The notes under the pieces were generated by a model, which was not told where the DNA came from, made no database searches, and was given only the letters and a program-made list of their open reading frames with translations. Positions 40,589 through 64,000 of a stretch of DNA of 64,000 nucleotides are shown piece after piece. This DNA comes from Callorhinus ursinus. Taxonomy: Eukaryota; Chordata; Mammalia; Carnivora; Otariidae. Position numbers and translations under genes: made by a program. The DNA is taken from the NCBI RefSeq assembly GCF_003265705.1, contig NW_020312788.1, forward strand, positions 4,960,831 to 5,024,830, written 5' to 3'. How positions within the stretch are numbered: the first letter of the stretch is position 1; each line of letters begins with the position of its first letter.

Positions 40589-42183
40589 GTAGGTAAACCT
40601 TCGCTTATCCTTCTAGATTTTCTTCTGTTGGCTGACATAGTTGAACATTTACTAGTATATAAAATTCTTGGGGTCATGTCTCTTTGTTTTCCCTGTAAAC
40701 TGTAGCACAGAGCTTTGCAAATATTGTGCCAAACAGTTCATAACCATCTTTTGCACTGAAGTTTAATTAAATTAATATTTGGACCTGAACTAGTTCCATG
40801 ATACTTTCCAGGTGTTTGCCATGCTCATACATTTTAACAGCTTATCATATAGGAGCTCAATAAATGTTACTTGAGTTTAATTATTTATGAAGCGGTAAGT
40901 GACAAACCTGACCACCATCTAATGTATGAAAAGTTCTACTCATACAAATGTATCCTTAAAGTGATATTTCATATATAGAATCTCCTTTCTGATTCAGTCA
41001 AAACGCTATGTTTTGAAATTTGTTCTGAGATACATGATTATTCATACGTTAAAATGTTTCATGAGTTTTCTATAGCCATGGGCTCTAAAGAGAAGCCTAT
41101 TTCAAGCTCGATGCTATTTCTCAGCCTTTTTCCTCCACTACCAATTTTGAACTTTTTCTTTGGTATTGAAGTGACTTCGTGCAGTAAATATTATCCTGAG
41201 GAGTTGTGATAATGAAATTTTTATTGAACTAATTAGATTCAAAAGATGCTAGGGTACTTCACTCTAATAAGCCATCCAATACATTCTTTTAAAAAGTCAA
41301 TACTAAACTATACATTTAGAATTCAGTTAAGATGGTAAATTTTATGTTACATGATTATTGGTAAATGCCTTAAGAAACACAGAATCAGAATCGTTCATTA
41401 TATGTTATTTATGTTACTGTATGTTGCCACTTTAATTTTTTGTCTGAACACTGCTAATTGCTTTTAAATATATCTAATTTTTGGAATGTGATTCCATTCG
41501 CATTCATGGATCCTAGGTTCTTTGGGGGCTTTGAGCTTTTCCTCCGTGCTAAAAAAGCACTGTATGAGATGAGCAGTCAATTGGGATTAGAATTCAATGT
41601 GTCAGCTAACTCAGAAATCCCAATACAGAATTTAGCACTCCTGGTCAACAGATACTCTCCAGGGAGCTTGGCTTTCAAAAATCAATTATTGGATCGTGTC
41701 CCTCTAACTCAAGAGCGGGTTTGATGGTGACTGTTTTTATTTCCTATTACCCATGGAGTGATGATATTTATTTTAAAGGATAAGGGGTTAAAAAATAATT
41801 TCAAAAAAATGTATTAGTCCTATTGAATGATTTTGCATTCTACAGGACTAATTTTCAAGATATTTGAATTGGGAAGGCTGAAATCACTATAAAAGGAATG
41901 TAGTATCTTATGAGTCTTAGGATGAAATGAAATATGCACCCAATTTAAGATTCTCACTTAACTCAGGTGTTTAAAATATTAAGACAATAAATAAATTCTC
42001 TTGGCTAAATACCTTATGTATGATAAAATTGCAGGTAAGTATCAGGTACAAGGTAAGTGACACCCTTGGATGTCCTCTCTAGTTAGAGATCCAGTGACAG
42101 CTTGTCTGCATGGTGCACATTAGAAGTCACAACATTGGAATAGTTCATTATGACAAATAACAGAAGTAGGCAATAGAGTTTAA

Positions 42184-42516
<333 letters not shown>

Positions 42517-43454
42517 TAGATATCTCTGAAACTTACAAAGTCTTTAATATTCTATACATATATCTTTCAAATATATATGATACATCACTCTGTAACCTTT
42601 TATATAGATATATAGATATATATATATCTTCCTAAAAAATACTTGTATGTATTGAGTCTTACAAATGTAGTGTAAGGTGGCTATATTTATCCTTACCATC
42701 ATTGTACAAAGTTTGTGATGATCTAGAATTTGCAGTGAATAATGATATAATAACAGAGAAATCTATTTCCAGAGCCAAGTTTAGACATATCTATTATATA
42801 AAGCATTTTAGTGTACCTTAGAATAAACCTTTAAGTATATTTTCTGTGGGAGAATGTCAGGGGTCTTTGGCCAATACTTAGTTAATTCTTGAACTTTCCT
42901 AATGAAATCCATGAGGAAATACTGCAATATTGGCTGAATTTCAAATTCAAGTCATTGAATTATGGCTCTGTCATGGAAAACTGATTGCTTAGTAAAGACT
43001 CTGGAAGTTAATGAAAGAAGCTGAGATTATATTTCCAAATGGTCTTTAGGGATTTGACTTTGAGATTTCCACTGGTGTTAAAAATGGACTCCAACTAAAT
43101 TAATCTATTCATATTCATTGGCAAAAAAAACAACTTTATTTCTGATTATGTCTCCTTTGACAACTTTGGTGATAATAAATATAAAAATACTGTTGTAATT
43201 TTCATAAACACATACTACCTGATTTTTTTAAAAAAAGATTCTAAATCTGAAAAGGCCATTCTATTTTTAACCTGATAGCAAGTGATTCCTTGGTGGTATA
43301 AATATAATGTTATTAATATTAAAAGATTCAAAACATAAAAATTATATGTTCAAGGTTTTTACATTCGTGGAGGTTACCTTATCCTAGTTTGTACTCCTAG
43401 TGCCATCATGTGGTCATTTGGTGAAAACTTCCTTTTCAGTTATGGAAAATTTTT

Positions 43455-43640
43455 GTTTTGGCAGTAAACTGTAGTGGAAAGAATATTTGATATGAAGGCA
43501 GGAAACTTGTGTTCTACTCCTCAGCCAACTTATCTAATTTCTCTAGAGCTTAGGTCTTATTTCTCTGATTTCTGAAATATAGTGATTAGACTAGGTGTTT
43601 TTCAAGGTCCCTTTCAGCTCCATAATTCTGTTACATTTAG
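43455..43640 (+). repeat. MIR3-like remnant in intron 2
   Basis: TGTAGTGGAAAGAATATTTG at the start, then TTGTGTTCTACTCC, then CAAGGTCCCTTTCAGCTCCA at the end give the MIR3 order in sense. Confidence 0.65.
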
Positions 43641-44199
43641 TCATTCGTTTGAGCTAACACTTGGATCGTATCTACTAACATTTAGGCCTGTGCCGACTAC
43701 CCTACACATTTTAACTCATGTAATCTTCACCTCAAACTGACAAGGTCTATACTTGATTAGCTACACTGTGGGAAAGTCAGTGGAGACATAAGATTCCGTG
43801 GCAAGTGACTTGCCCAAGATCACATTTATGTTGAATTTTAATTACATTCATATCACTTTAAGTCCTGGCCTTCTGGAATTTTCACTTTTATTCACATTCA
43901 GTATGGCTGCACTTGAACAAATCAGTCAAAATGGAGCAATCCCACGCTCAGCACCATGCTGTACTTTGACTACATATTTCTTAGTGTATCAAACTTATTC
44001 TATAGCATGTATTTAAGAAATTACAATATTGCATATATGTGCCTTCCTTCCCAATTTACTATTTTAGTCACCTGAATTAGTTCAAATTCAAATTAGTTCA
44101 AATCAGTTTTCCCTGCTCAAAATCTGTGCCACTCCAGATTGCACAGTTTTCCCACTAAAGTTCTCTGGGAAGTAAAGATATTGATTCAATAATAGTATC

Positions 44200-44390
44200 A
44201 AAAGCAACGTTTTATACTCAGATCAAGCTTTCTCATACATTATCTCACTTCATCTCTACAACTGCTTTCTGAGGGTGATATTATTGCCACATTTTAGAGA
44301 TGACAAAACTGAAATTTAAAGAAATTAGATAATTGCCCAAAAACGTGTGAGTCACTGCGTCCTGACTAAACTCCAGTTTGAGCTTCCAAT
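44200..44390 (-). repeat. MIR-like remnant in intron 2
   Basis: CATTATCTCACTTCATCTC, CACATTTTAGAGATGACAAAA and CAAAAACGTGTGAGTCACTG follow the antisense MIR order. It ends about 50 bp before the U12 branch site. Confidence 0.6.
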
Positions 44391-44446
44391 GTTAGTTTTA
44401 TATAATATAGTACATGGATTTGGATTTTCTTTTGTGTGTTCCTTAA

Positions 44447-46089
<1,643 letters not shown>

Positions 46090-46218
46090 GTACACCTTCA
46101 CAGGAATATATACTTTTGAGTCACTTATAAAAATTATTGCAAGGGGCTTCTGTTTAGAAGACTTTACTTTCCTTCGGGACCCGTGGAACTGGCTCGACTT
46201 CACTGTCATTACATTTGC
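46090..46218 (+). CDS. SCN1A: SCN1A coding exon 4: DI-S2 and most of S3 (residues 158-201)
   Basis: Acceptor ACCTCCAG ends at 46089. The translation [20 protein letters not shown] is DI-S2, and [20 protein letters not shown] runs into S3. It includes the conserved acidic residue of S2 (FES) and the LDF of S3 that act as charge partners for S4 arginines. The exon is 129 nt and ends in codon A201 (GC|A) before the donor GTAAGT at 46219. Either exon 5N or 5A can be joined to it in the same phase. Confidence 0.97.
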
Positions 46219-46635
46219 GTAAGTGCCTTTTTGAAATTGTAAGATAGAATATGGTTTGGCTTTCTATGCGTGCTTATGTTTTTAAAAAGTAAGCTTGCTT
46301 TAACTGAAAAATACCTTGGTGTGATTTATACATTTAAGCTCCTGATTTGGTTTAGCACAACAGAGGTCAAAGTGGCATTTCATTTTGGCATATAACCTCT
46401 GCAGAGGGTTGAAGTTACAGTTTCCACGTGTAACAAACATGTCAGCAAACCTCAAAGCTGCCACTTGTTCAACACACACACAACCGCCTCCCACATGCAC
46501 ACAATATGAAAGCACAGGTGTATTCATAATCCATCTGTGAAAATGACTTTAAAAAATTATAGCCACAAACAACAGCTGGCTGCACAAATTTTCATTGACC
46601 TTATCTATATTATGTATTCTCTCTGTCTTCTTTTT

Positions 46636-46823
46636 TTAAAGATTTTATTTATTTATTTTTTTTTTTGAGAGAGAGAGCGCAAGCAGAGGGAGGGGGAGGG
46701 ACAAGTAGACTCCACGCTGAACACAGAGCCTAACTCATGGCTCCATCTCACAACCCCTGGGCTCGTGACCTGAGTGGAAATCAAGAGTTGGATGCTTCAC
46801 CAACTGAGCCACCCAGACACCCC
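46636..46823 (-). mobile_element. SINEC, antisense, intron 4
   Basis: Reverse SINEC with flanking TCTCTCTGTCTTCTTTT and TCTTTCTGTCTTCTTTT. It is the only antisense SINEC inside the coding part of the gene and lies about 420 bp after exon 4. More diverged than the other copies. Confidence 0.92.
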
Positions 46824-47928
46824 TCTTTCTGTCTTCTTTTATTAGTTTGGTAGAATAATGGAAAATAAGCATCTATGAGCATCAAAATCTTCTGACAGAT
46901 AAAACTAATGGGAAAAAATAAGGTACTTAATATATTATGTATCTAATATAGTAAACTATTATTTCATCAGCAAAGTGATTTTTAAGACTTACGGGCAGAC
47001 ACATTCTCTGTCTCTTCCTATTCCTCACCTGATCCCATTTCTTTCTTCCTCTTTTCTTTCCCTCTGTGATTTTTTTTTGTATCATTCTTTACCCTCAACA
47101 TAAACCTTCTTATCTTCATCTCCCATCCAGATACACTCAGTAATATGCACAATTTTTCTATCCATCTCCTTTTTTTTCTAGTGGTAAACTCCCCCAAGGA
47201 AGAAGAGACTCAGAAAAGTAATTGAAGGCCATTCAGGAGTAGGTGAAATTAGTGTGGAGGAAGGTGGTCCACCTGCCCTCACCGTTCCTTCAGGAGCTGA
47301 TTTTCTTGGTCTTTGTAGGCACAATGGGGTAGACAGGAGGAGAAGTAGGGCTGACATACTCAGGGCTCCAAATGCTGCCTGTTTCATCTTAATTCCATAA
47401 CTAGTTAGGATAAGCCAATTCTTCCCCATTCCTTCTGGCCACAGTTCAAAAGAAAGCATATTGGGACAATTGTTTTGTGAGACTAAAGTAGCAGTAATAG
47501 GAGGGACACCATTGAGCCCTCAAAAAATCTTGTTCTTACCTTGCCTAACTTTCACTTAGGAATTGCACTAGAAAACCCTTTACATGTACAGATAGTCTGT
47601 AAGGCAATCTGCTTTTTCCTGCCTAAATTTCTCTTGGATGATTCCGTGCCTTTTTTTGTTTTCTAACTGAAACCCTCAACCTCTAGCCAAGAATTATTTT
47701 CTATTTACTCAATTCTCCTTAGTTACACATGATGTTGATTATTTTGCATGCCAAAATAGCAACAGGATTATATACTTTATGAAGTTTACACCTACAAAGA
47801 GCCTTAAATTATGTAGGTTAAGAAAACAAAATTATCATTTAGAATCACCAAGAAAGTCTTTATAAAAGGCCCAAGCGAATAATATAAATCCTGCTTAACT
47901 CTTGAATAATTCTGAGTTAATTCTACAG

Positions 47929-48020
47929 GTATGTAACAGAATTTGTAAGCCTAGGCAATTTTTCAGCTCTTTGAACTTTCAGAGTCTTGAGAGCTTTGAA
48001 AACTATTTCTGTAATTCCAG
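47929..48020 (+). pseudogene. SCN1A: SCN1A exon 5N (neonatal alternative exon), inactivated by in-frame TGA
   Basis: A second version of exon 5 lies 95 nt upstream of the adult one. It has the same length (92 nt) and phase, an acceptor TTCTACAG (to 47928) and a donor GTAAGG (48021). It reads YVTEFVSLGNFSAL, then TGA at 47972-47974, then [16 protein letters not shown]. The stop sits where exon 5A has the first S4 arginine (AGA), consistent with a CGA-to-TGA change. The diagnostic adult Asp is replaced by Ser (AGC), where the neonatal form usually has Asn. Splice sites look intact, so inclusion would truncate the channel and probably trigger nonsense-mediated decay. In paralogues, and in SCN1A of some species, 5N is functional. 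I recall the mouse Scn1a copy as also non-functional. Confidence 0.93.
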
Positions 48021-48101
48021 GTAAGGAGTGACTGGTGTGAAGCACAAGGCTCCTTGTACCTACAGCTCTTTCTTTGTATCCTGTTATTGTGTTGTGTGTG
48101 A

Positions 48102-49410
<1,309 letters not shown>

Positions 49411-50400
49411 TGATTTGCCTTCCACCAAGGCATGGAAAATTTTCTCAAAATCATTGCATAATTGGTTGTGATCTCTTAATCACCATATCAATGGTTTGCA
49501 TATACACTTAATTATTTTACTGATAACTGTTCTAATTTTGACTCCTAAATGCCATTTTCTGTCGTTCCATTATATGGGAGGCTGAAAAATTCAGCTGCAA
49601 AGAAAGTAAGTAAAATTTTCTCTTTTATGTAGTTTTAGTATTTGCCAGTGGCAATGTTTCAAAAGCAGACAGAACATAATTCATGGGGAAAGGGACTGTC
49701 TTTTTTAAAGAAAAGTATTAAATATATAAAACTTAGTCTTTAGATGGGCTTGTATCTTTGTTATTTTAAGGTGATGAGTAATACTTAGGAAAAAAAATCA
49801 AAGAAAAAACCTTAGTGACTGGCTGTGTGGAACAAGTAGGATTAGTCATAAAAAATTACTGGTAGTTGGATAATTCTTAAAGTCATGATATAATAAGAAA
49901 CCTAATCAGTGTCTTTTTATAGTTGGAGATCTAGAAAATCTCTTGGATGATACAGATTAACTCTTTCATGACATTAGTGATAGGCCAACAAATAATTTAC
50001 AAATAGTTACAGATCTCTAGATTAAGAAAAATACATGTCAAAGCAATACATAAAATGTCCCGTATTCACTTCATATGATGCCAATAAGTCTACTGCTGTC
50101 ACCAACTCCCTGAAATCTGCTATTTTTTTTCTCTTCATCTAAAATCAAGGAACTGACTATGAGGATGTCACTTAGAGTTTGTTCTCTCTAGTGAAAATGT
50201 GCTGGACTCTATTTCTCTTAGAGTCAAAGTAAAAGAATCCTAAATATCTGAGGCATTTTCAGCTCTATAAATTTGTATTCATCATTTTGCCTAACAATAC
50301 TCCATCTGTTGAAAAGATTATTTTAAATCAAATGCAAATATAAATAAAATGGTTTGTCTTTGAAAGTAATAAAAAATTAAATTTATTAAAATTAAAGATA

Positions 50401-50588
50401 GGGATGCCTGGGCAGCTCAGTCCGTTAGGCGGCTGCCTTCGGCTTGGGTCATGGTCCCAGGGTCCTGGGATCGAGCCCCATGTCCAGCTCTCTGCTCAGC
50501 AGAGAGCCTGCTTCTCCCTCTCCCTCTGCCCTTCTTGTGCTCTCTCTGCCTCTTTCTCTCAAATAAATAAATAAAATCTTAAAAAAAG
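50401..50588 (+). mobile_element. SINEC, sense, intron 6
   Basis: Head GGGATGCCTGGGCAGCTCAG, tail AAATAAATAAATAAAATCTT; 9-bp duplication TTAAAGATA (50392-50400 and 50589-50597). Confidence 0.95.
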
Positions 50589-50951
50589 TTAAAGATAAAC
50601 TTTATGCCTGAAAGTTGTATTTTCTTCAGATTAAGTTTCTAGATCATTGACTTTAATGGATAAAACTTCATTTATAAATACCTGATATCAAAAATTCATC
50701 CAGAAACTATCATATTCCTTTCACTTCATTTCATTTTAATTGAAAAGTTAAGAAATACTATCTAAATTTTCTTGTCTATGTTCAAAGAAGTAAAGACATT
50801 AGCAATGGAAATATTTCCCATTATGTGTTTTTGTGTCCTCTATAGAACTATGCATAGAATAAATTTCAAATAAATTTCTCTGAAAATTTAACACCTAGAA
50901 AATACTTCTTTTTATAAAATCCAAAAATTTTTCTTCTTAAAACTTGATTAT

Positions 50952-51159
50952 AGGGATACCTGGGTGGCTCAGTCTGTTAAGCATCTGCCTTTGGCTCAGG
51001 TCATGGTCCCAAGGTCCTGGGATTGAGCCCCACATCAGGCTCCCTGCTCAGCCGGAAGCCTGCTTCTCCTTCTGCCTGCCACTCCCCCTGGTTGTGCACT
51101 CTCTCTCTCTCCCCGACCCCAACAAATAAATAAATAAAATCTTTAAAAAAACAAAACAA
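50952..51159 (+). mobile_element. SINEC, sense, intron 6
   Basis: Head GGGATACCTGGGTGGCTCAG; 13-bp duplication AAAACTTGATTAT (50939-50951 and 51160-51172). It abuts the inverted L1 tail. Confidence 0.95.
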
Positions 51160-51173
51160 AAAACTTGATTATT

Positions 51174-51825
51174 TAAATGGCATGATCTCATCCATTTTTA
51201 TAGCTGTGTAGTATTTCGTGTGTGTGTGTGTGTGTGTGTGTGTCTGTGTGTGTGTACACCACATCTTCCTTATCCATTCTTCTATTGATGGACATTTAGG
51301 TTGCTTCCATATCTTGGCTATTGCAAATAATGCTGCAATAAACATAGGGGTACATGTATTTTTTCAAATTAGTGTTTTCATTTTCTTTAGGTAAATACTC
51401 AATAGTGGAATTAGAGGGTATTATTTCACTAGGCAGTGAAATAAGTCAGATTGGAGGAAGACAAATACCATCTGATTTCACTCATAAATGAAATCTAAAA
51501 AAATATGATAACGAATGAATAAGTAAACAAAAAACAGATTCAGACCTGTGAATACAGAGCATAAACTGATGGTTGCTAGAGGGGTAGGAGTGGGAGGTTG
51601 GCCAAGGTGGGTGAAAGGGAGTGGGAGACACAGGCTTCCAGTTACAGAGTGAGTAAGTCACAGGAATCAAAGGCATAGCATTAAGAATATGTCAATGATA
51701 TTGTAATAACAGTGTGTCAGGACAGAATGTAGTTTTACTTGTGAACGTAGCATAATGTATAAACTTGTGGAATCACTATGTTGTACACCTGAAACTAATG
51801 TAACATTGTCAACTTAAATTTTTAA
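51174..51825 (+). mobile_element. L1 3' end with 5' inversion (twin priming)
   Basis: The first part (to about 51415) is antisense late ORF2, recognisable by CACATCTTCCTTATCCATTC and AATGCTGCAATAAACATAGG. The second part (from about 51425) is sense L1 3' text, with ATAAGTCAGATTGGAGGAAG, AAATACCATCTGATTTCACT and TTGTACACCTGAAACTAATG. This head-to-head order is the known product of twin priming. A GT microsatellite (51219-51255) has grown in the antisense part. Confidence 0.8.
51219..51255 (+). repeat. (GT)n microsatellite within L1
   Basis: A GT run with a single interrupting TC step, at the point where related L1 copies read CATTGTGTATATATACCAC. Confidence 0.9.
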
Positions 51826-52156
51826 AATGGTGATTTAATTCGATACGTTTCTCTTTTTGTCATCATTTTACTTATTTATTCAATAAACTTTATTGAAAGG
51901 CTGCTGGGCCCCAACAATAGTAATATAGAAGTAACTAATGATCAGACTTTCTTTCAAGGAGTAACAATATTTGTAAACAAATAATTACAATATAGGACAA
52001 TGAGTACAATAATAATGGAAGTAGCTACCTATTCTAGTAACACAGTGAGAAAAGTTCTTAATTTTGCCATTCTTTAATGGGTAGGAAGTAGAGAATATCA
52101 AGGAACAATTCACCAAAGAAGTGTCATTTCAACTTGATATTAAAACAATCTAAGGA

Positions 52157-52349
52157 GGGCGCCTGGGTGGCTCAGTTGGTTAAGCGACTGCCTTCGGCCC
52201 GGGTCGTGATCCTGGAGTCCCGGGATCGAGTCCCGCATCGGGCTCCCCGCTCAGCAGGGAGTCTGCTTCTCCTCTGACCCTCTTCACTCTCGTGCTATCT
52301 CTCATTCTCTCCCTCTCAAATAAATAAATAAAATCTTAAAAAAAAAAAA
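52157..52349 (+). mobile_element. SINEC, sense, intron 6
   Basis: Head GGGCGCCTGGGTGGCTCAGT, a long pure A tail, and a perfect 15-bp duplication AAAACAATCTAAGGA (52142-52156 and 52350-52364). Among the best preserved copies here, so probably young. Confidence 0.96.
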
Positions 52350-52975
52350 AAAACAATCTAAGGAATTTGTCAGAGAAAGAAAGCTTTGAGACAATATTCA
52401 CCTCTAGTACTTATTTTAGCCTTACTATTTAATATTTTTCATTTCATTTCTTTTAGTAGTTGACATGATTTATGCATCTTTTGCTATAAACTGCCTATGA
52501 TATATTCTGGAAGTTGATAGGATGTAAGTTATAATTAACTGTTAAACATTTATAAATAGTGTTTAAATATACGGAAGAAAGAAAAAAATACAATCCCTTT
52601 ATTTTCAAATGTGTGGCCCTTTGGAAGAACAAAGGAATTGCTGTCATGCTTATCTATTTTTAAAGCATGAATTTTTTATTTTTCACAAGGTTGGTGGAAA
52701 AAACACTGATATCTTTTAAATTTTTCTGCTAGCACCTGTGATTATCACTAATTTTATATTCACAAAGAACAAATGCTTTCTACTATTAAGTATCCAATCC
52801 CTTTAATATAATACCTAGTATTTAGAGGGATAAGTGGCAAATACCTGTGTCTCTGAATGAATTATATAATGTATTTTAAAATTACTCTATGAATCCTAAA
52901 AGTGAGGTCTGATCTCGCTTTCATTTTGCAGTGTAATGCAAATGCTCATCATTTGACTTTCTTTTTTCTAACCAG

Positions 52976-53039
52976 GATATCATTATTTTCTGGAGGGTGT
53001 TTTGGATGCACTACTATGTGGAAATAGCTCTGATGCAGG
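52976..53039 (+). CDS. SCN1A: SCN1A coding exon 7: DI extracellular loop (residues 322-343)
   Basis: A 64-nt exon with acceptor TTTCTAACCAG ending at 52975 and donor GTAAGC at 53040. It completes R322 across the junction, reads YHYFLEGVLDALLCGNSSDA and starts G343. It belongs to the extracellular loop between DI-S5 and the pore helix and carries a further sequon (NSS). The remembered human form has FLDAL where this has VLDAL. Length and phases match the human exon. Confidence 0.96.
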
Positions 53040-60946
<7,907 letters not shown>

Positions 60947-61456
60947 TGAAAATTATATCTAACTAGCTACACCCTACTTTTTGCTAACCATAATAGCGCT
61001 TAATGTCAAAGCAAAAACTGAGGAAGAGAGCAATAGCCATAGGCCTACAGTACTACTTGAAAAGTCAATATTGATATTTATAATTTTTTCAAGATACAGA
61101 AGCAATTAAGGACACGCGTTTTGAAATGATACTATCGCAGTTTCCCTAGCTGTAGAAGGCTTAAAAAAAAAAAAAAGGTAGATCTTTTTATTTTGCTTAG
61201 TCATCATCATTATAAGCAAAAATTTAACAACTCAAAAAGGTATTCAACTTTTCCACTTCCAAGATCTAAATAGGACATGTATTGTTTTATCTATCTATTC
61301 TATATCAAAACCATCAAATATTAAAAACCTTCAGTACATTTTGTGTATTGTTTGATTAGTAAGGCCATTTTTGGTAAAGGTTGTCACCTAAATCCTTCTC
61401 TTCTGTGCTTAAAAAACATGAATTATTAAAGTGTTTGTCAGTTGACTCAATTTAGG

Positions 61457-61527
61457 AATACTAGCTTTTATTTGAAAGAAAGCTAGTTTGAAATAGCTTG
61501 AAATACTAGCTTTTACCTGAAAGAAAG
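61457..61527 (+). repeat. Local tandem duplication, 45-bp period
   Basis: A 26-bp block (AATACTAGCTTTTA..GAAAGAAAG) at 61457-61482 recurs at 61502-61527 with two changes (TT to CC). Confidence 0.85.
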
Positions 61528-61609
61528 AGGACTTTAAATTAATGTATGTATTTTTTATATTATTTGTTTTGAGATGTAAGATTTTTGATGGTAAAAAACA
61601 AAACATGTA

Positions 61610-61799
61610 GGAGCACCTGGGTGGCTCAGTCGTTAAGCGCCTGCCTTCGGCTCAGGTCATGAGGGTCCTGGGATCGAGCCCCGCATCGGGCTCCCTGCTC
61701 CGTGGGAAGCCTGCTTCTCCTTCTCCCACTCCCCCTGCTTGTGTTCCCTCTCTCGCTGTGTCTCTCTCTGTCAAATAAATAAATAAAATCTTAAACAAA
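61610..61799 (+). mobile_element. SINEC, sense, intron 13
   Basis: Head GGAGCACCTGGGTGGCTCAG, tail AAATAAATAAATAAAATCTT; 12-bp duplication ACAAAACATGTA (61598-61609 and 61800-61811). Confidence 0.95.
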
Positions 61800-62059
61800 A
61801 CAAAACATGTAAAGCATCCTGCATTGTAGTATTTACACTTTTAAAGCACTGGTATTTATACTATGGAAGTAAATTTATTTTTTCACATGCTTAACAAATT
61901 GATAATAGTAACGCACATATTATAGTAATAGATATACGCGTATAATAACGATTGGATTTGAGGAAAATGGGAATATGCCTATAGATAAATGAAAATGTTC
62001 ATGGGCAAGATATCATGAGTACCTGTGCTGTATAAGGTCTGGAGGGACAGGCAGTTTGA

Positions 62060-62230
62060 TGTGATGGAAGTTAAAAACAGATTTGGACCCAAATCCTAGT
62101 TTTGCCATTTTCTAGTTGCGTGATACCAGGCAAGTCACTGGTAAAGTAATGTTTGTATTACCTGCATTAGCCACTTCATAAACTTCTGTGGCAATAAAAT
62201 GAAATAAAGTAAATGAGACCTTTCTTGTAA
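62060..62230 (+). repeat. MIR-like remnant in intron 13
   Basis: AAATCCTAGTTTTGCCATTT, CTAGTTGCGTGATACCAGGC and AAGTCACT follow the sense MIR core order. Confidence 0.65.
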
Positions 62231-62373
62231 ACTATAAATTACTACACAAATATATCTAGTAATAGAATCATTATGAGTAAATTAGTATAAATATTTTGTT
62301 CTATGAGCAAATACTAAATCATTCTACTTTATCATTATCTGATGGAATTAAAGTAACTTTGTTTTGATCGTAG

Positions 62374-64000
<1,627 letters not shown>

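Overview
The window is mammalian nuclear DNA, almost certainly from a carnivore. It carries 13 copies of the tRNA-Lys-derived carnivore SINE (SINEC: a head reading GCGCCTGGGTGGCTCAG, a CT-rich tract, then an (AAATA)n AAATCTT tail), most with clear target-site duplications. It also carries young carnivore-type L1 3' ends and many older MIR and L1M remnants. Placement in dogs, bears, seals or mustelids rather than cats is not settled by what I can see.

The only protein-coding gene is SCN1A, the alpha subunit of the voltage-gated sodium channel Nav1.1, on the + strand. It begins at ATG 31118, and fifteen coding exons lie in the window. Every exon ends at a consensus splice site. Joined, they give 2946 nt (982 codons) in one continuous frame, and the remembered human landmarks F383 and R946 fall at the same residue numbers. 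The exons encode the N-terminus, all of domain I, the DI-DII linker and domain II into S6. The gene runs off the right edge after exon 15.

Layout: 1-31068 is non-coding 5' territory, probably inside the large 5'UTR intron(s), and is packed with SINEC, L1 and MIR copies. It also holds a CpG-rich patch at 850-1120 and two candidate regulatory stretches (12480-12790 and 29400-30640). Exon 1 (31069-31381) contains the end of the 5'UTR with several upstream ATGs. Intron 1 is 10.8 kb. Intron 2 is a U12-type AT-AC intron. Intron 4 holds the neonatal alternative exon 5N, which here carries an in-frame TGA. Introns 6, 9 and 13 hold recent retroelement insertions.

There is no operon, CRISPR array, prophage or bacterial-type system. 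The most noteworthy signals are about splicing: the decayed exon 5N, the AT-AC intron, three nested donors in exon 11, a NAGNAG acceptor at exon 10 and a possible 56-nt cryptic exon in intron 8. Comparisons with human SCN1A are from memory and were not computed.
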